From the NCBI GenBank assembly GCA_016702505.1, contig JADJDU010000010.1:1-64000 (forward strand): a stretch of DNA of 64,000 nucleotides, written 5' to 3'. A program made the translations under genes and the position numbers. The DNA is from Microthrixaceae bacterium. GTDB taxonomy: Bacteria > Actinomycetota > Acidimicrobiia > Acidimicrobiales > Iamiaceae. Below are positions 1-8,084 of this stretch, one piece after another; position 1 is the first letter of the stretch; each line of letters starts with the position of its first letter. The notes beneath the pieces are model-generated. The model ran no database searches and was not told where the DNA came from. It saw only the letters and a list, made by a program, of their open reading frames with translations.

Positions 1-932
1 TTGTCGGCGGGTTCGATGATGTTCATCTGTGTTTGTTCCCTTCTTCTTGATTGATCGTTGGGGCTGCATGCCGTGTTGTCACAGGCCGAGTACGTGCAGA
101 TGGTGGGGTCGGAGAACCAAAGCCCGCTCTGTCGTGAGCGTCGGAAGGTGCCGAGGTGCCCCACCGGCTTGACCACGACGTCGACGTACCAGGAGCTGTC
201 GCCGATGTCGGGAGTGCAGCCCCGTGCTCGGCGAGGGCCTGGTACCAACCGCTCATGCAGTCGAGGAGCAGGGTGGCCCTTGGTTCGCCGAGCCGGTAGG
301 AGATGGCGGCGGTGTCGGGTTCGGCTGTGGCCTCGAGGGCGCTGATGTGTCGGGTGAGGTGGAGCGGGTCTTTGCCGATGTCGGTGATCGAGCCTGTGGC
401 GTTCGTGATCACGTGGTTGCAGAGGTCCCAGTCGTCCACGTCGGCCAGGTGACGTCTCGGAACGTGATCGAGCAGGCGGTAGGCGGAGGTGTCGAGAGGG
501 CACCCGGTGGTGTGCCAGAGCCAGTGGAGGAACTCGTCGAGTTGGCAAGTCGGCGTCCCACAGATCGGCGATGAGGCGGAGTCGGTTGTCATGGGTTGGT
601 TTGCCGGCCTCGATCCACCACTGGGTTCCCCAGATCGGGTCGACTCCACCCGAACGAGGTCACGAGGAGGTTGAACAGAGGCGTCCATAGACCGCCGCCT
701 CCGCTCCGACGGGATTCGACGGTGGCGGGACCTCGGGGAACTGAAGGTGCGCACTAGGAGCGGCTAGCAATCGGTACATGAGCGGGATGGCAGCGCCCCA
801 TTGCGGGTTGTCTCCGGTGACCATGCGGGAGGTCGTCGAGGTCTTCGTCGTCTTGGTCGGTAGGCCCGTCGGGTATGGCACTCGTTCGATCAGGTATCCA
901 TCGGTGGCTGTGGGCCATTCGTGTTCGTTCAT
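1..932 (-). pseudogene. Unknown element-borne gene, frameshifted; runs off left edge
   Basis: Coding-like sequence runs from an ATG near 932 to the left edge but changes frame at least three times. The piece at about 932-700 begins MNEHEWPTATDGYLIERV; the next frame, about 700-560, reads FNLLVTSFGW then WGTQWWIEAGKPTHDNRL; the middle frame, about 560-200, reads FLHWLWHTTGCPLD and LLDCMSGWYQALAEHG; the last frame, about 200-1, reads SSWYVDVVVKPVGHLGTF. Read together they would give one protein of about 270-300 residues. I do not recognise the family. In the last frame there is no stop before the edge, and an internal ATG at 26-24 follows a good ribosome site (AAGAAGGG), so a second gene may start there. 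The gene lies inside the integrated element. The frame changes may be decay or sequencing error. Confidence 0.45.
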
Positions 933-974
933 CGGTCCCCCCGGTGATTGGTTGGTTCGGTCGTCAGCGGACGG

Positions 975-1451
975 CTAGCCGGCTATTGGCCCGGTGATGA
1001 CGGTCACTCGGGAGCCGGGTGGCGCGATCACCGTCGCGGTGCCGTCGTCCGCCACGGCCAAGGTGAAGCCGCGCACGACGGCCCGTGACCCGTCGGGGGT
1101 TGCTTCAACCTCGACGCTGCCTTCGGTCAGGATCCTGGTGTCCAGGTACTTCACCGGCCGGGCTGCGCCCTTCACCCACGCGGGCCCAGGGTTCGGGGTG
1201 CCAACCAGGTGAGCCCAGGTCTCCGAGGGAGCACCGGAGAATCGGACCCGACCGGACTCGGGGTCGCGGTCCCAGGCCTCGATGTCGAAGGCCGACACGA
1301 CCTCGCCTCTATGTACGCCGAGGATCACGTCCGCGCATTGCTCGATTGACTCATCTGTGATGCCAGCCCAATCTCCGAGCGTCACATCGGCGGGCTCACG
1401 GGCGCCGGACACGACCTCTGCCCACGACTTCGACAGGTTGACGAGGATCAC
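975..1451 (-). CDS. Uncharacterised 158-residue protein of the integrated element
   Basis: The frame starts at a GTG at 1451; an in-frame TGA lies just upstream, and GAAGGCGG precedes the start as a possible ribosome site. The sequence has an N-terminal helical part (SWAEVVSGAREPADVTLGDW), then a beta-rich core with GEVVSAFDIEAWDRD, GRVRFSG and KYLDTRIL. This loosely recalls small PUA-like or beta-barrel domains seen in phage and defence proteins, but I cannot assign a family. It is transcribed away from the HNH gene at 1616, and the shared intergenic region carries a near-consensus promoter pointing into this gene plus repeated hexamers, so it is probably an expressed, regulated gene. Composition matches its neighbours. 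Function unknown. Confidence 0.55.
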   Translation of the reverse strand: MILVNLSKSWAEVVSGAREPADVTLGDWAGITDESIEQCADVILGVHRGEVVSAFDIEAWDRDPESGRVRFSGAPSETWAHLVGTPNPGPAWVKGAARPVKYLDTRILTEGSVEVEATPDGSRAVVRGFTLAVADDGTATVIAPPGSRVTVITGPIAG

Positions 1452-1503
1452 TTCGATCCGCCTTCAGATTCTGGGTTCACGCTTTCACTCCTCAACTTCG
1501 ACT

Positions 1504-1560
1504 TAAGATGTTGGTAACTTAGAACCGTGGGGACATCTTGTCAAGAAGATGCTGCATCTT
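1504..1560. promoter_or_regulatory. Cluster of AAGATG/CATCTT hexamers, probable operator
   Basis: AAGATG occurs at about 1505-1510 and 1546-1551, and its complement CATCTT at 1534-1539 and 1555-1560. The last three form two nested perfect inverted repeats: CATCTT-6 bases-AAGATG and AAGATG-CTG-CATCTT. The cluster covers the -35 region of the minus-strand promoter and lies in the divergent region before the HNH gene. This is the layout of a repressor operator. The binding protein is not evident. Confidence 0.5.
1516..1544 (-). promoter_or_regulatory. Near-consensus promoter for the 975-1451 gene
   Basis: On the minus strand a TTGACA (1544-1539) is followed after exactly 17 bases by TAAGTT (1521-1516). 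Expected transcription start is near 1508, about 55 bases before the GTG start at 1451. This is the best sigma-70-type promoter visible in the left 5 kb. Confidence 0.6.
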
Positions 1561-1615
1561 GCGCAGTCCTTGATCTCAAGGCTCAGGTTTGACGTGCTGC
1601 GGCCGATGGCCCCGA

Positions 1616-2887
1616 ATGGCTGAACAGCTCCTCGTCATCAACCCGCGGACCACGGAGTCCCTAGAGGCACTCGATGCCTCGATCACAAGCTCGGACTCAA
1701 TCGAGTGGGCTGTCGGCACCGCACTTCCCGACTCGTTCGATCCATCCAAATCGACCCTGGTGCTCGTGGTAGCTGGAGCCCCATCCGACGACGCCGCCGG
1801 TCGCCCTGAGCGGATGAGGGGACCCGTCGAATCCTGGATGCTCTGGCGTCTGGTGATCGCTCGCGCGGCTTCAATCCAGCCTGCCCTCGATTCGAATTGC
1901 CTAGTTCTTGAGGAGGTGGTGGAGGAGGACCGGCACTCACTCCGGGGCGACGTGATGTCCGCGGTATCGGGTCGGATCGGAGGCTACGAAGACGTCGAGG
2001 GGCTCGATGAGAGTTCGCTCCGAACTGCGCTTGAGACAGCCGCAGGCCACGGGGCGTCGATGTTTCCTGAGCGGGCAAGCGATGCTGCGGGCAAGCCCGC
2101 AGGCCAACCTTCGGCGCGCACTTCCTGGACGATGAACACGTCTCCGGCGCGGTATCTGGTCAATCGCCGAGACTTCGTCGAACTCCGGGACGTTCCCGCT
2201 CCAGTGCTCGCCCATCAGGTCTTCTTTCAGATGTGGCAGAACCGCCAAGCGCCCTTCAACCAGATAGCGGAGGGTGATGTCGTCTACTTGGGGGACACGG
2301 ACACCCGACGCATCCTCTGGGAGGTTCGGGTCGGGTCGCTCCTTCGAGACGGCTACGAGTCGACAGCGGAGGCTCTGGACGCTCTGTGGCACGCCTACGG
2401 CATCGCCGAGGACGATCTGAACGACTACCACCGGACACGCCCTAGTGCCGGGGTAGTTCTGGCGTGGGCTCCCATCGTCATGCGGCCGCTTGATGTCGCC
2501 CTTCCCGCCGGTCAGCACTTCGGCAAGAACGGATACCGGAAGCTGGAGCAGAGCGACCTCGACGCCATCGGGATGCCGGACATCGCCACTGGCGATCCGA
2601 TCGCAGAGCCTCCGGATACCTATGACCCGCGAGATTGGCGCCTCCGTCCTCTCGCGCAGATTTCGAGGTACATCCCGCTGCACGTCGAGCTTGCTGTCTG
2701 GGCTCGCGATGGTGGCACCTGCGTAGGAGGATGCGTCGCCACCACCGGGTTGCACTTCGACCACATCGTGCCGTTCTCCCGTGGTGGTGAAGCCACGATC
2801 GAGAACATCCGCCTGCTCTGCGCGCGGAGCAACCTTTCGAAGGGCTCAAAGGGGCCTGATGCTCCCTTGGCGTGTGCAAAGCCCTGA
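1616..2887 (+). CDS. HNH endonuclease domain protein
   Basis: A 423-residue protein from the ATG at 1616 (MAEQLLVINPRT); a TTG at 1589 would add nine residues. The last ~70 residues hold an HNH nuclease fold: CVGGC at the metal-site knuckle, LHFDHIVPFSRGG as the first His strand, then ENIRLLCARSNLSKG in place of the usual N-x8-H/N segment. The N-terminal ~330 residues match nothing I recognise; they include REWRL-like beta strands and may be a specificity or sensor domain. The gene is inside the integrated element, divergent from the 975-1451 gene and convergent with the integrase. HNH proteins in such places are often restriction or anti-phage nucleases, but that role is inference. Confidence 0.75.
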   Translation: MAEQLLVINPRTTESLEALDASITSSDSIEWAVGTALPDSFDPSKSTLVLVVAGAPSDDAAGRPERMRGPVESWMLWRLVIARAASIQPALDSNCLVLEEVVEEDRHSLRGDVMSAVSGRIGGYEDVEGLDESSLRTALETAAGHGASMFPERASDAAGKPAGQPSARTSWTMNTSPARYLVNRRDFVELRDVPAPVLAHQVFFQMWQNRQAPFNQIAEGDVVYLGDTDTRRILWEVRVGSLLRDGYESTAEALDALWHAYGIAEDDLNDYHRTRPSAGVVLAWAPIVMRPLDVALPAGQHFGKNGYRKLEQSDLDAIGMPDIATGDPIAEPPDTYDPRDWRLRPLAQISRYIPLHVELAVWARDGGTCVGGCVATTGLHFDHIVPFSRGGEATIENIRLLCARSNLSKGSKGPDAPLACAKP

Positions 2888-2899
2888 CTCGAAGTAGGC

Positions 2900-4112
2900 C
2901 TAGACGTCGCGCATGATGGCTTCGTACTCGGCGGCTAGGCCGTCGTGGGTGCGGACGATGTGCTTCTCGTGAGGCGGACCTCGTATACACGGTGCTGCCG
3001 TGGCCCGCACGGGCAGAAACGAGCACGTCGTTCACGCCCTTCGATAGCAGGAGGGTGATGTGGGTGTCGCGCAGTACGTGGGGTGTGCAGCGCGTCTCGA
3101 TGCCGAGCCGCCGGGCAGCGCCGGGCAACCAGCGGGTGAGCGAGTCGGGCTTCAGCACGTCGCCGTTGTCATCGGCGAACAGGAGGTCGCGACCGCTCAA
3201 GCTGTTGCGCTCGATGTGGATCCGAATCAGCTTCGCCAGTTCCGGGCCGATCGACAGGGTGCGCCAACTGGCGAGCGTCTTCGGGGCACCTAGCTCCCAG
3301 CCGCCGTTCCGGTGGTCCGCCTTGACCTGCTCCTCGATGATGAGGTGCGGCTTGGCTCCCAGCTTCACGTTGTTCAGGCGAAGGCCGAGCGACTCGCCGC
3401 GACGACACCCGGTGTCGCCCTCGATGATCACGGGGAGGGCCCAACGGGCGGTGCGGATGGTCCGCGTGGTGCCGTTCAGGAACACGTCCAGCATCGCGTC
3501 GCGGAGGATCTTCCACTCCGAATGCGTCAGGGCTTCGGTGTCGTCGTCGGTGACCCGACCTCGCTTCTTGGCAGTCTTGGCAGTCTTGGCTGCCAGGCGC
3601 TTGTCGACGACCGCGTCGGCGAAAGGGTTGTTGACCACCGGAAGACCGAGCGCTTGAGCGCCCTTCCAGCACGTCACCCCCTCGGACTTGATGCGCCTCA
3701 CGGTGCCCTCAGCGACTCCGTCGACCAACAGGGCATCGAGAACCCGGCCGATGTCTTGCGCCGTCGTGGCGCTGACGCGGCCGAGCGGCCGAAGCAGCGG
3801 ATCGAGTCGGCGGTAGTAGCGCTGGAGGATCGTGGCGTAGGACCACTGATCGTTTGCTTGCAGGAGGCCGATCCGGCGGGGGACGAACTCGTCGAGGTGC
3901 TCACCCCAGGTCTTGGCCATCCAGTCGGCCGACACCGGCTTGGCGTTCGCGGCGCGGGCCAGCTCAGCGTCGGCTCGGGTGGCGTACGGCGGGCTCGACC
4001 ACTGCCGACGGTTCTCGCGCGAACCGGTCGAGTAGCGGATGTAGAAGAGGCCGCCGGCCTCGTAGATGGACCCGGTTCCCTTGGGCGAGCGGAACTGCAT
4101 CGGTCGGCTCAT
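2900..4112 (-). CDS. int: Tyrosine recombinase/integrase of the element (C-terminal frameshift)
   Basis: Phage-type integrase of about 400 residues that would excise and insert the element at the tRNA-Leu site. It starts with an N-terminal arm-type strand domain (KGTGSIYEAGGLFYIRYSTG), then a core-binding SAM-like domain, then the catalytic domain with Arg in GDTGCRRGESLG, HVLRDTH for HxxR, and AGHGST for the late His/Gly motif. The frame breaks near 2975: the expected ending (EKHIVRTHDGLAAEYEAI, stop at 2902-2900) is in another frame, so the region with the nucleophilic Tyr is disturbed. Its ATG at 4112 overlaps the stop of the excisionase-like gene (ATGA), so the two are translationally coupled. 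If the frameshift is real the element is probably immobile. Confidence 0.85.
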
Positions 4113-4615
4113 GCTGCGTTCCGTCGGGCCAGCCACGCGTCGAGTTCGAGGAGCGAGACGTAGTAGCGCTGTCCGATCTGACGCGTTGGAAGTTGCCCGA
4201 GGGCTATGGCCTGGTCGATCGTGCTTCGGCTCATGTGGAGCACCGCAGCGGTCTGCGCCACCGACATGAGCCACGGCAGTTCGCCGAGCACGTCTTCGAC
4301 GTCGTCGATGAACAGGCTGCGAGGAGCGCGGGGTGCGATGGCCGCGGTCGTCGGCTGATCGCTGTCGACGCTGGTGGAATCAGGTTCTACACCCTCTGCG
4401 TCGACGGCATCTGCCATCGCCGCGGCTGCCTCGGCCGCTCGCTTGGCAACCCGAGCGTCGACGGCACGGGCTGACACACGGCAGCGTCCACCGTCGGTCC
4501 AACCGGGCAGTGAGTTGTCTTGGACCATGTCGCGGATCATCCGTGCTGGAATGGACAGCAGTTCGGCGGCTTCGGCCGTCGAGTAGGACGGTTCTCGACC
4601 CTCTTTCGACTTCAT
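4109..4615 (-). CDS. Excisionase-like protein with two helix-turn-helix domains
   Basis: 168 residues from the ATG at 4615 (MKSKEGREP). Two MerR/excisionase-type winged HTH units are visible: residues about 9-60 (YSTAEAAELLSIPARMIRDM) and about 115-165 (SVAQTAAVLHMSRSTIDQAI, then RYYVSLLELDAWLARR). They are joined by an Ala/Asp-rich linker. A duplicated HTH_17 layout suits a recombination directionality factor that binds repeated sites next to att and may also repress the operon. It lies upstream of and overlaps the integrase, and it is the gene nearest the tRNA attachment site. I am confident of the fold and moderately sure of the role. Confidence 0.75.
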   Translation of the reverse strand: MKSKEGREPSYSTAEAAELLSIPARMIRDMVQDNSLPGWTDGGRCRVSARAVDARVAKRAAEAAAAMADAVDAEGVEPDSTSVDSDQPTTAAIAPRAPRSLFIDDVEDVLGELPWLMSVAQTAAVLHMSRSTIDQAIALGQLPTRQIGQRYYVSLLELDAWLARRNAA

Positions 4616-4665
4616 GTGGATCTCTATGCGCGGTCGGTTCTGCCAGTGGTCACCTACTGCACACC

Positions 4666-4684
4666 GCTGCACATCGGGTGCAGC
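4666..4684. promoter_or_regulatory. Inverted repeat upstream of the excisionase-like gene
   Basis: GCTGCAC-ATCGG-GTGCAGC is a perfect 7-base inverted repeat with a 5-base spacer, 51 bases before the start at 4615 and about 125 bases inside the att fragment. A further half-site TGCAC lies close by at about 4658-4662. Placement suits an operator or arm-type recombination site bound by the excisionase-like protein. Confidence 0.45.
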
Positions 4685-4806
4685 GGACGGCACGCGCCGA
4701 AGAACTGAAGAATGGCGAAATTGCACGCGGAACCCCGCAAAGCTCGGCTCTGGTTCTGGGTGGATCCACGTGGCGAATCACTAAACAGCGTCAAAAAGGC
4801 CAGCTC

Positions 4807-4868
4807 AGGGGCTTAAACCCCTCCGGAGGGCAACCTCCGTGCGGGTTCGATCCCCGCCCCGGGCACCA
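4807..4868 (+). tRNA. 3' part of tRNA-Leu (UAA), element attachment site
   Basis: Only the anticodon arm to the 3' end is present. The anticodon loop CTTAAAC (4812-4818, anticodon TAA) is followed by a leucine-type long variable arm, CGGAGG-GCAA-CCTCCG (4824-4839), a T-arm GCGGG-TTCGATC-CCCGC (4841-4857), the acceptor 3' strand CCCGGGC and A-CCA ending at 4868. The partner GCCCGGG and a D-arm are absent upstream; the sequence there is the element. The 27-43 pair is mismatched, as expected where att core meets element DNA. This is the usual scar of a tyrosine-integrase element in a tRNA 3' half: the intact tRNA should lie at the other end, left of this window. Confidence 0.8.
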
Positions 4869-5071
4869 CCCCTGACCTGCGGATAGTCAAGAGAACTCGA
4901 CTGTCTTCACCCCTATATGGGAGTCCCGAGCCATGACTCCGGTCCTCCTGTCAGATCCGTCGCGTGAAGGGTTGGGGTGCGCTCAAGCATCCGCCAACCA
5001 GCGTTCGAGTTGTGGTTTCGTCCACGATGATGCGACGGGTCGGATTCGAAGCTTGATGGAGCTCCGCGGAC

Positions 5072-6448
5072 TGTATGAGTCCCCTGGCGTGGTGGGAATC
5101 GGGTCCACCATGAGGTGAGCCACCGGCGTGATCCTTGATGTGTACCTACCAAAGTGCACACGAAGGAGAACACGCCGATGGCTCTGTCTGAGTCTGCCGT
5201 TTCTGACCTGCTTGACGCGCCCGCGTCGGGGAGGGCACCGACCTTGTCCGTGAGCTCGCCCAGTGGGCGCTCCAGCAGCTCATCGACGCCGAAGCGACTG
5301 AGAAGATCGGTGCCGATCCGTGGGAGCGCACCGATGCTCGGGTGACCTATCGCAATGGGACCCGTCCGAAGGTGCTCTCTACCAAGGCGGGGGACCTGGC
5401 GTTGACGATCCCGAAGCTGCGCAAGGGTTCGTTCTTCCCCGGGCTGCTCGAGCCCCGTCGCCGTATCGACCAGGCCCTGTACGCGGTGGTGATGGAGGCA
5501 TACGTCAACGGGGTGTCGACGCGGTCCGTCGACGACCTTGTCGCGGCGATGGGCGTCGACACCGGGATCTCCAAGTCCGAGGTCAGCCGGATCTGCGCTG
5601 GCCTCGACGAACGGGTCGAAGCGTTCCGGGGCCGCACCCTCGGCCACATAGCGTTCCCCTACGTCTACCTGGACGCCACCTACATCAACGTCCGCGATGA
5701 CGCCCTGGGCCAGGTCGTGTCCCGCGCGGTGGTGATCGCGACGGGGATCACCGCCAACGGCGACCGCGAGGTGCTCGGCGTCGACATCGGCGACTCGAAG
5801 ACGAGACGTTCTGGACCCGGTTCCTGCGCTCGCTCAAAGACCGCGGCCTGGGCGGAGTCCGGCTCGTGATCTCCGACGCCCACGCCGGGCTGAAGGCCGC
5901 GATCCGCAAGTGCTTTGCCGGGTCGAGCTGGCAGCGGTGCCGGGTCCACTTCGCCCGCAACCTGCTCGCCACGATCCCCAAAGCCCACGCCGAGTTCGTC
6001 GCCGCCGCGTTCCGGTCGATCTTCTCCCTCGGCACCGCCGAAGAGGTCTCCGCGCGCTGGCACGACGTCGAGGCCACCCTCGCGGAGCGGTTCCCGAAGG
6101 CCGCAGCGCTCATGTCCGGCGCCAAGACCGACGTTCCCGCGTTCAGCGCGTTCCCGCGGGAGCACTGGCGCAAGATCTGGTCGACCAACCCCCTCGAGCG
6201 GTTGAACAAGGAAGTGAAGCGCCGCTCCAACGTCGTCGGGATCTTCCCCAACGACCGGGCGGCCATCCGCCTCATCGGCGCCGTTCTCGCCGACCAACAC
6301 GACGAATGGGCCATCGCCCGCCGCTACCTCTCCGAGACCTCGATGGCCCTCCTCGACGACCCGCGCGACACTGACCCCGATCAGCCCGCAATCAGCGGCT
6401 GAACACATCGAGGATCACCCTCGATTCCCACCACCAGCGGGGGCTCTG
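5072..6448 (+). mobile_element. IS256-family insertion sequence, about 1.38 kb
   Basis: The element is bounded by direct repeats CCGCGGAC at 5064-5071 and 6450-6457 (8 to 10 bases match, depending on where the ends are drawn), the duplication size usual for IS256. Inside them are imperfect terminal inverted repeats: GTGGTGGGAATCG at 5089-5101 matches CGATTCCCACCAC at 6422-6434, and GTGATCCTTGATGTGT at 5128-5143 matches ACACATCGAGGATCAC at 6403-6418. The left end has about 24 extra bases between the two matching blocks. It carries one transposase gene, now frameshifted. Confidence 0.8.
5178..6402 (+). pseudogene. IS256-family transposase, two frameshifts
   Basis: Mutator-type DDE transposase of about 408 residues after repair. 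It starts at the ATG at 5178 (MALSESAVSDLLDA) after a GGAG ribosome site. The frame is lost at about 5216-5224, resumes as EGTDLVRELAQWALQQLI, and is lost again near 5801, where one G appears to be missing in the codons for DSEDETFW. The catalytic residues are all present: Asp in YVYLDATYINV, Asp in VISDAHAGLK and Glu in STNPLERLNKEVKRR. Both lesions are single-base, so sequencing error is possible. If they are real the copy is dead, although its ends could still be used by a related transposase. Confidence 0.85.
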
Positions 6449-6497
6449 TCCGCGGACTTCCGCCATGAATCGATGGCGAACGGCGGTGACATGCCCT

Positions 6498-7810
6498 GTT
6501 GCCTCATGTCAAAACCTCCGGGAGGGCTAGTTCGTTGCCTCACCTAAGACCTCCGGACGGTCGCGCTTGTTGAAGGCCCGGTTGATGGGTCTGGGTGGGG
6601 CAGCGGTTTTGGACAGGGCGAGGCGTTCGAGTTGGGCTGCGCGTTGGTCGATGCGGCGTTGAAGTTGTCCGGGTCGGATGGTGTTGCGGGCCCGGGTTAG
6701 AGCGGCCTTCTTCGCTGGGGTGAGCACGCCCGCGGCCAGGGCGCGCTGGTGGGGGGTCTGCGCGGTGTCGTGGCGTTTGATGATCTTGGCGCCGACACGT
6801 TCGCGGCTGATCAGCTTCTGTTGGGCGCACAGCAGGTTCGTGAAGTCGTGGTCGAGGTCCCAGATCTCGTTGAGGAGCTTGAGCTCGGCGGGGGTGTCGA
6901 AACGGAGGTAGCCGACGAGGCTTCGGACGTGGGTCCAGTTCTTCTGCTCGACGTGGCTGCCGTCGTTCTTGTTGCCGGGCCGGCCCCTGGTGAAGGTGAT
7001 CTTGTTGGCGAGGCAGTAGTCGTAGAGATGGGAGTTGATGAACTCCGAACCGTTGTCGGAATCGATGCCCAGGATCGGGAACGGGAACCGTGCTGAGGCG
7101 TGCTTGATCGCTTCGACAACGTGGATCGCGGCCTTGTTGGGGATCGAGCGGTTCACGGTCCAACCCGTTGCCACGTCAGTGATCGTGAGGGTGAAGCAGA
7201 ACTCGCCGTAGCTGTTGCCGCCTTCGTGGCCGACCAAGTCGATCTCCACGAACCCGGGTTTGTTCTCGTCCCATTCAGACCAGGTTCGGATCGGGATCTG
7301 TGATTTCAACAACGAGCCCGGCTTGGTGTGGGAGCGGCCCGTGAACCCCGCGACAGCTTTCGAGTTCGCCAGGCGTCGATCGATCGTCGCAGCCGACATC
7401 GCCACGAGCAGGTCGGCCTCTGCGTCGGTGAGCACGAGCTCGCCATCGCGGCGCAGTAGCGGCACCAGCGTCTCGAGCATCGGCGCTAGGCGTTTGCCGG
7501 CCGGGCAGCGGGCGACCTGCCAGCACTGTTCCAGACCTGACACCACCCGGGCCGAATACGTTGGTGTCCGGGGCTTGCGGGACCCGGCGACACGGACCGT
7601 TCCGGCTTGGCGCAGCTGTGCCCGGGCCCAGTCGCGATGCCAGCCGGTCAACTCGACGAGTTGGTCAAGGATCTGTGTCTTTTCCGGCCGTGTCGCCTGC
7701 CGGTACTTCGTTGCCATCTGGTTCGTGACCGCACGCCGTTGCGCCATCGAGAGTCCCATCGATCAGGCGTAGCGGGCCACACCCCAAACGGAGGAACTAC
7801 ATGAGGCAAC
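6498..7810 (-). mobile_element. Insertion sequence with rve-type transposase, about 1.3 kb
   Basis: Terminal inverted repeats flank the transposase gene: GTTGCCTCATGT (6498-6509) plus CCTCCG (6515-6520) at one end, and CGGAGG (7789-7794) plus ACATGAGGCAAC (7799-7810) at the other, with the same 5- to 4-base spacing. A further copy of the 12-mer TTCGTTGCCTCA lies at 6531-6542, inside the 3' end of the transposase gene. I could not find a convincing target duplication, so the ends may be a few bases off or the target repeat may have been lost. Confidence 0.7.
6527..7759 (-). CDS. DDE integrase-core (rve) transposase
   Basis: An intact 410-residue transposase. An N-terminal HTH (QILDQLVELTGWHRDWARAQL) is followed by a linker and an RNase-H-like rve core. 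The triad is Asp in GFVEIDLVGHEGG, Asp in ILGIDSDNGSEF and Glu in KNDGSHVEQKNW. It belongs to the integrase-like transposases often filed as ISNCY or IS481-like in actinobacteria; I cannot fix the exact family. The start at 7759 (MGLSMAQRR) may instead be the in-frame ATG at 7747. The gene fills its element almost end to end, and no frameshift is seen, so this copy may be active. Confidence 0.85.
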   Translation of the reverse strand: MGLSMAQRRAVTNQMATKYRQATRPEKTQILDQLVELTGWHRDWARAQLRQAGTVRVAGSRKPRTPTYSARVVSGLEQCWQVARCPAGKRLAPMLETLVPLLRRDGELVLTDAEADLLVAMSAATIDRRLANSKAVAGFTGRSHTKPGSLLKSQIPIRTWSEWDENKPGFVEIDLVGHEGGNSYGEFCFTLTITDVATGWTVNRSIPNKAAIHVVEAIKHASARFPFPILGIDSDNGSEFINSHLYDYCLANKITFTRGRPGNKNDGSHVEQKNWTHVRSLVGYLRFDTPAELKLLNEIWDLDHDFTNLLCAQQKLISRERVGAKIIKRHDTAQTPHQRALAAGVLTPAKKAALTRARNTIRPGQLQRRIDQRAAQLERLALSKTAAPPRPINRAFNKRDRPEVLGEATN

Positions 7811-7889
7811 GAATCCCCCTACGCGGAGGTTTCGAGTGAGTCAATGCGGCTGCTGATCGTGCGGGTCGTGCACTGGTAGCCTGAACGGC

Positions 7890-8084
7890 ATGTCAGGTCG
7901 GGTGCTGCAGGTCGAAGGGTACGAGGGCAAGGTGGTTGCAGTCGACCTAGTGACAGATCGCGTCTTGGCCTCGGCAGAGGATCCCATCGAACTGCTCGCC
8001 ATCATGCGTGCCCGGAACCTCGCCCACGCCGCGATCGTCAGGGTTCCCCGAGCAGACGAGCCTCTCTTGGTCGGACTTGGCTGA
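7890..8084 (+). CDS. DUF5678-like small protein
   Basis: A 64-residue protein. The pattern GKVVAVDLVTDRVLASAEDP, then a helix (IELLAIMRARNL), then AAIVRVPRADEPLL fits the short beta-beta-alpha-beta DUF5678 family: 'the value is held here, under this key, shifted by some index'-like names are not known, and no biochemical role is established. In many prokaryotes DUF5678 genes sit directly before a retropepsin-like protease gene, and this one does too: its TGA (8082-8084) overlaps the likely TTG start of the next gene at 8077. The pair is probably one operon. Family assignment is from pattern memory, so moderate confidence. Confidence 0.6.
   Translation: MSGRVLQVEGYEGKVVAVDLVTDRVLASAEDPIELLAIMRARNLAHAAIVRVPRADEPLLVGLG

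Noticed and set aside
4745..4806. Possible 5' half of the tRNA-Leu
   Set aside because: GGTGG and GTGGCGAAT recall a D-arm, but no GCCCGGG acceptor strand exists and pairing fails, so the tRNA is a 3' fragment only.
6498..7810. Target duplication for the second insertion sequence
   Set aside because: Bases flanking the inverted repeats do not match convincingly; I report ends but no duplication.
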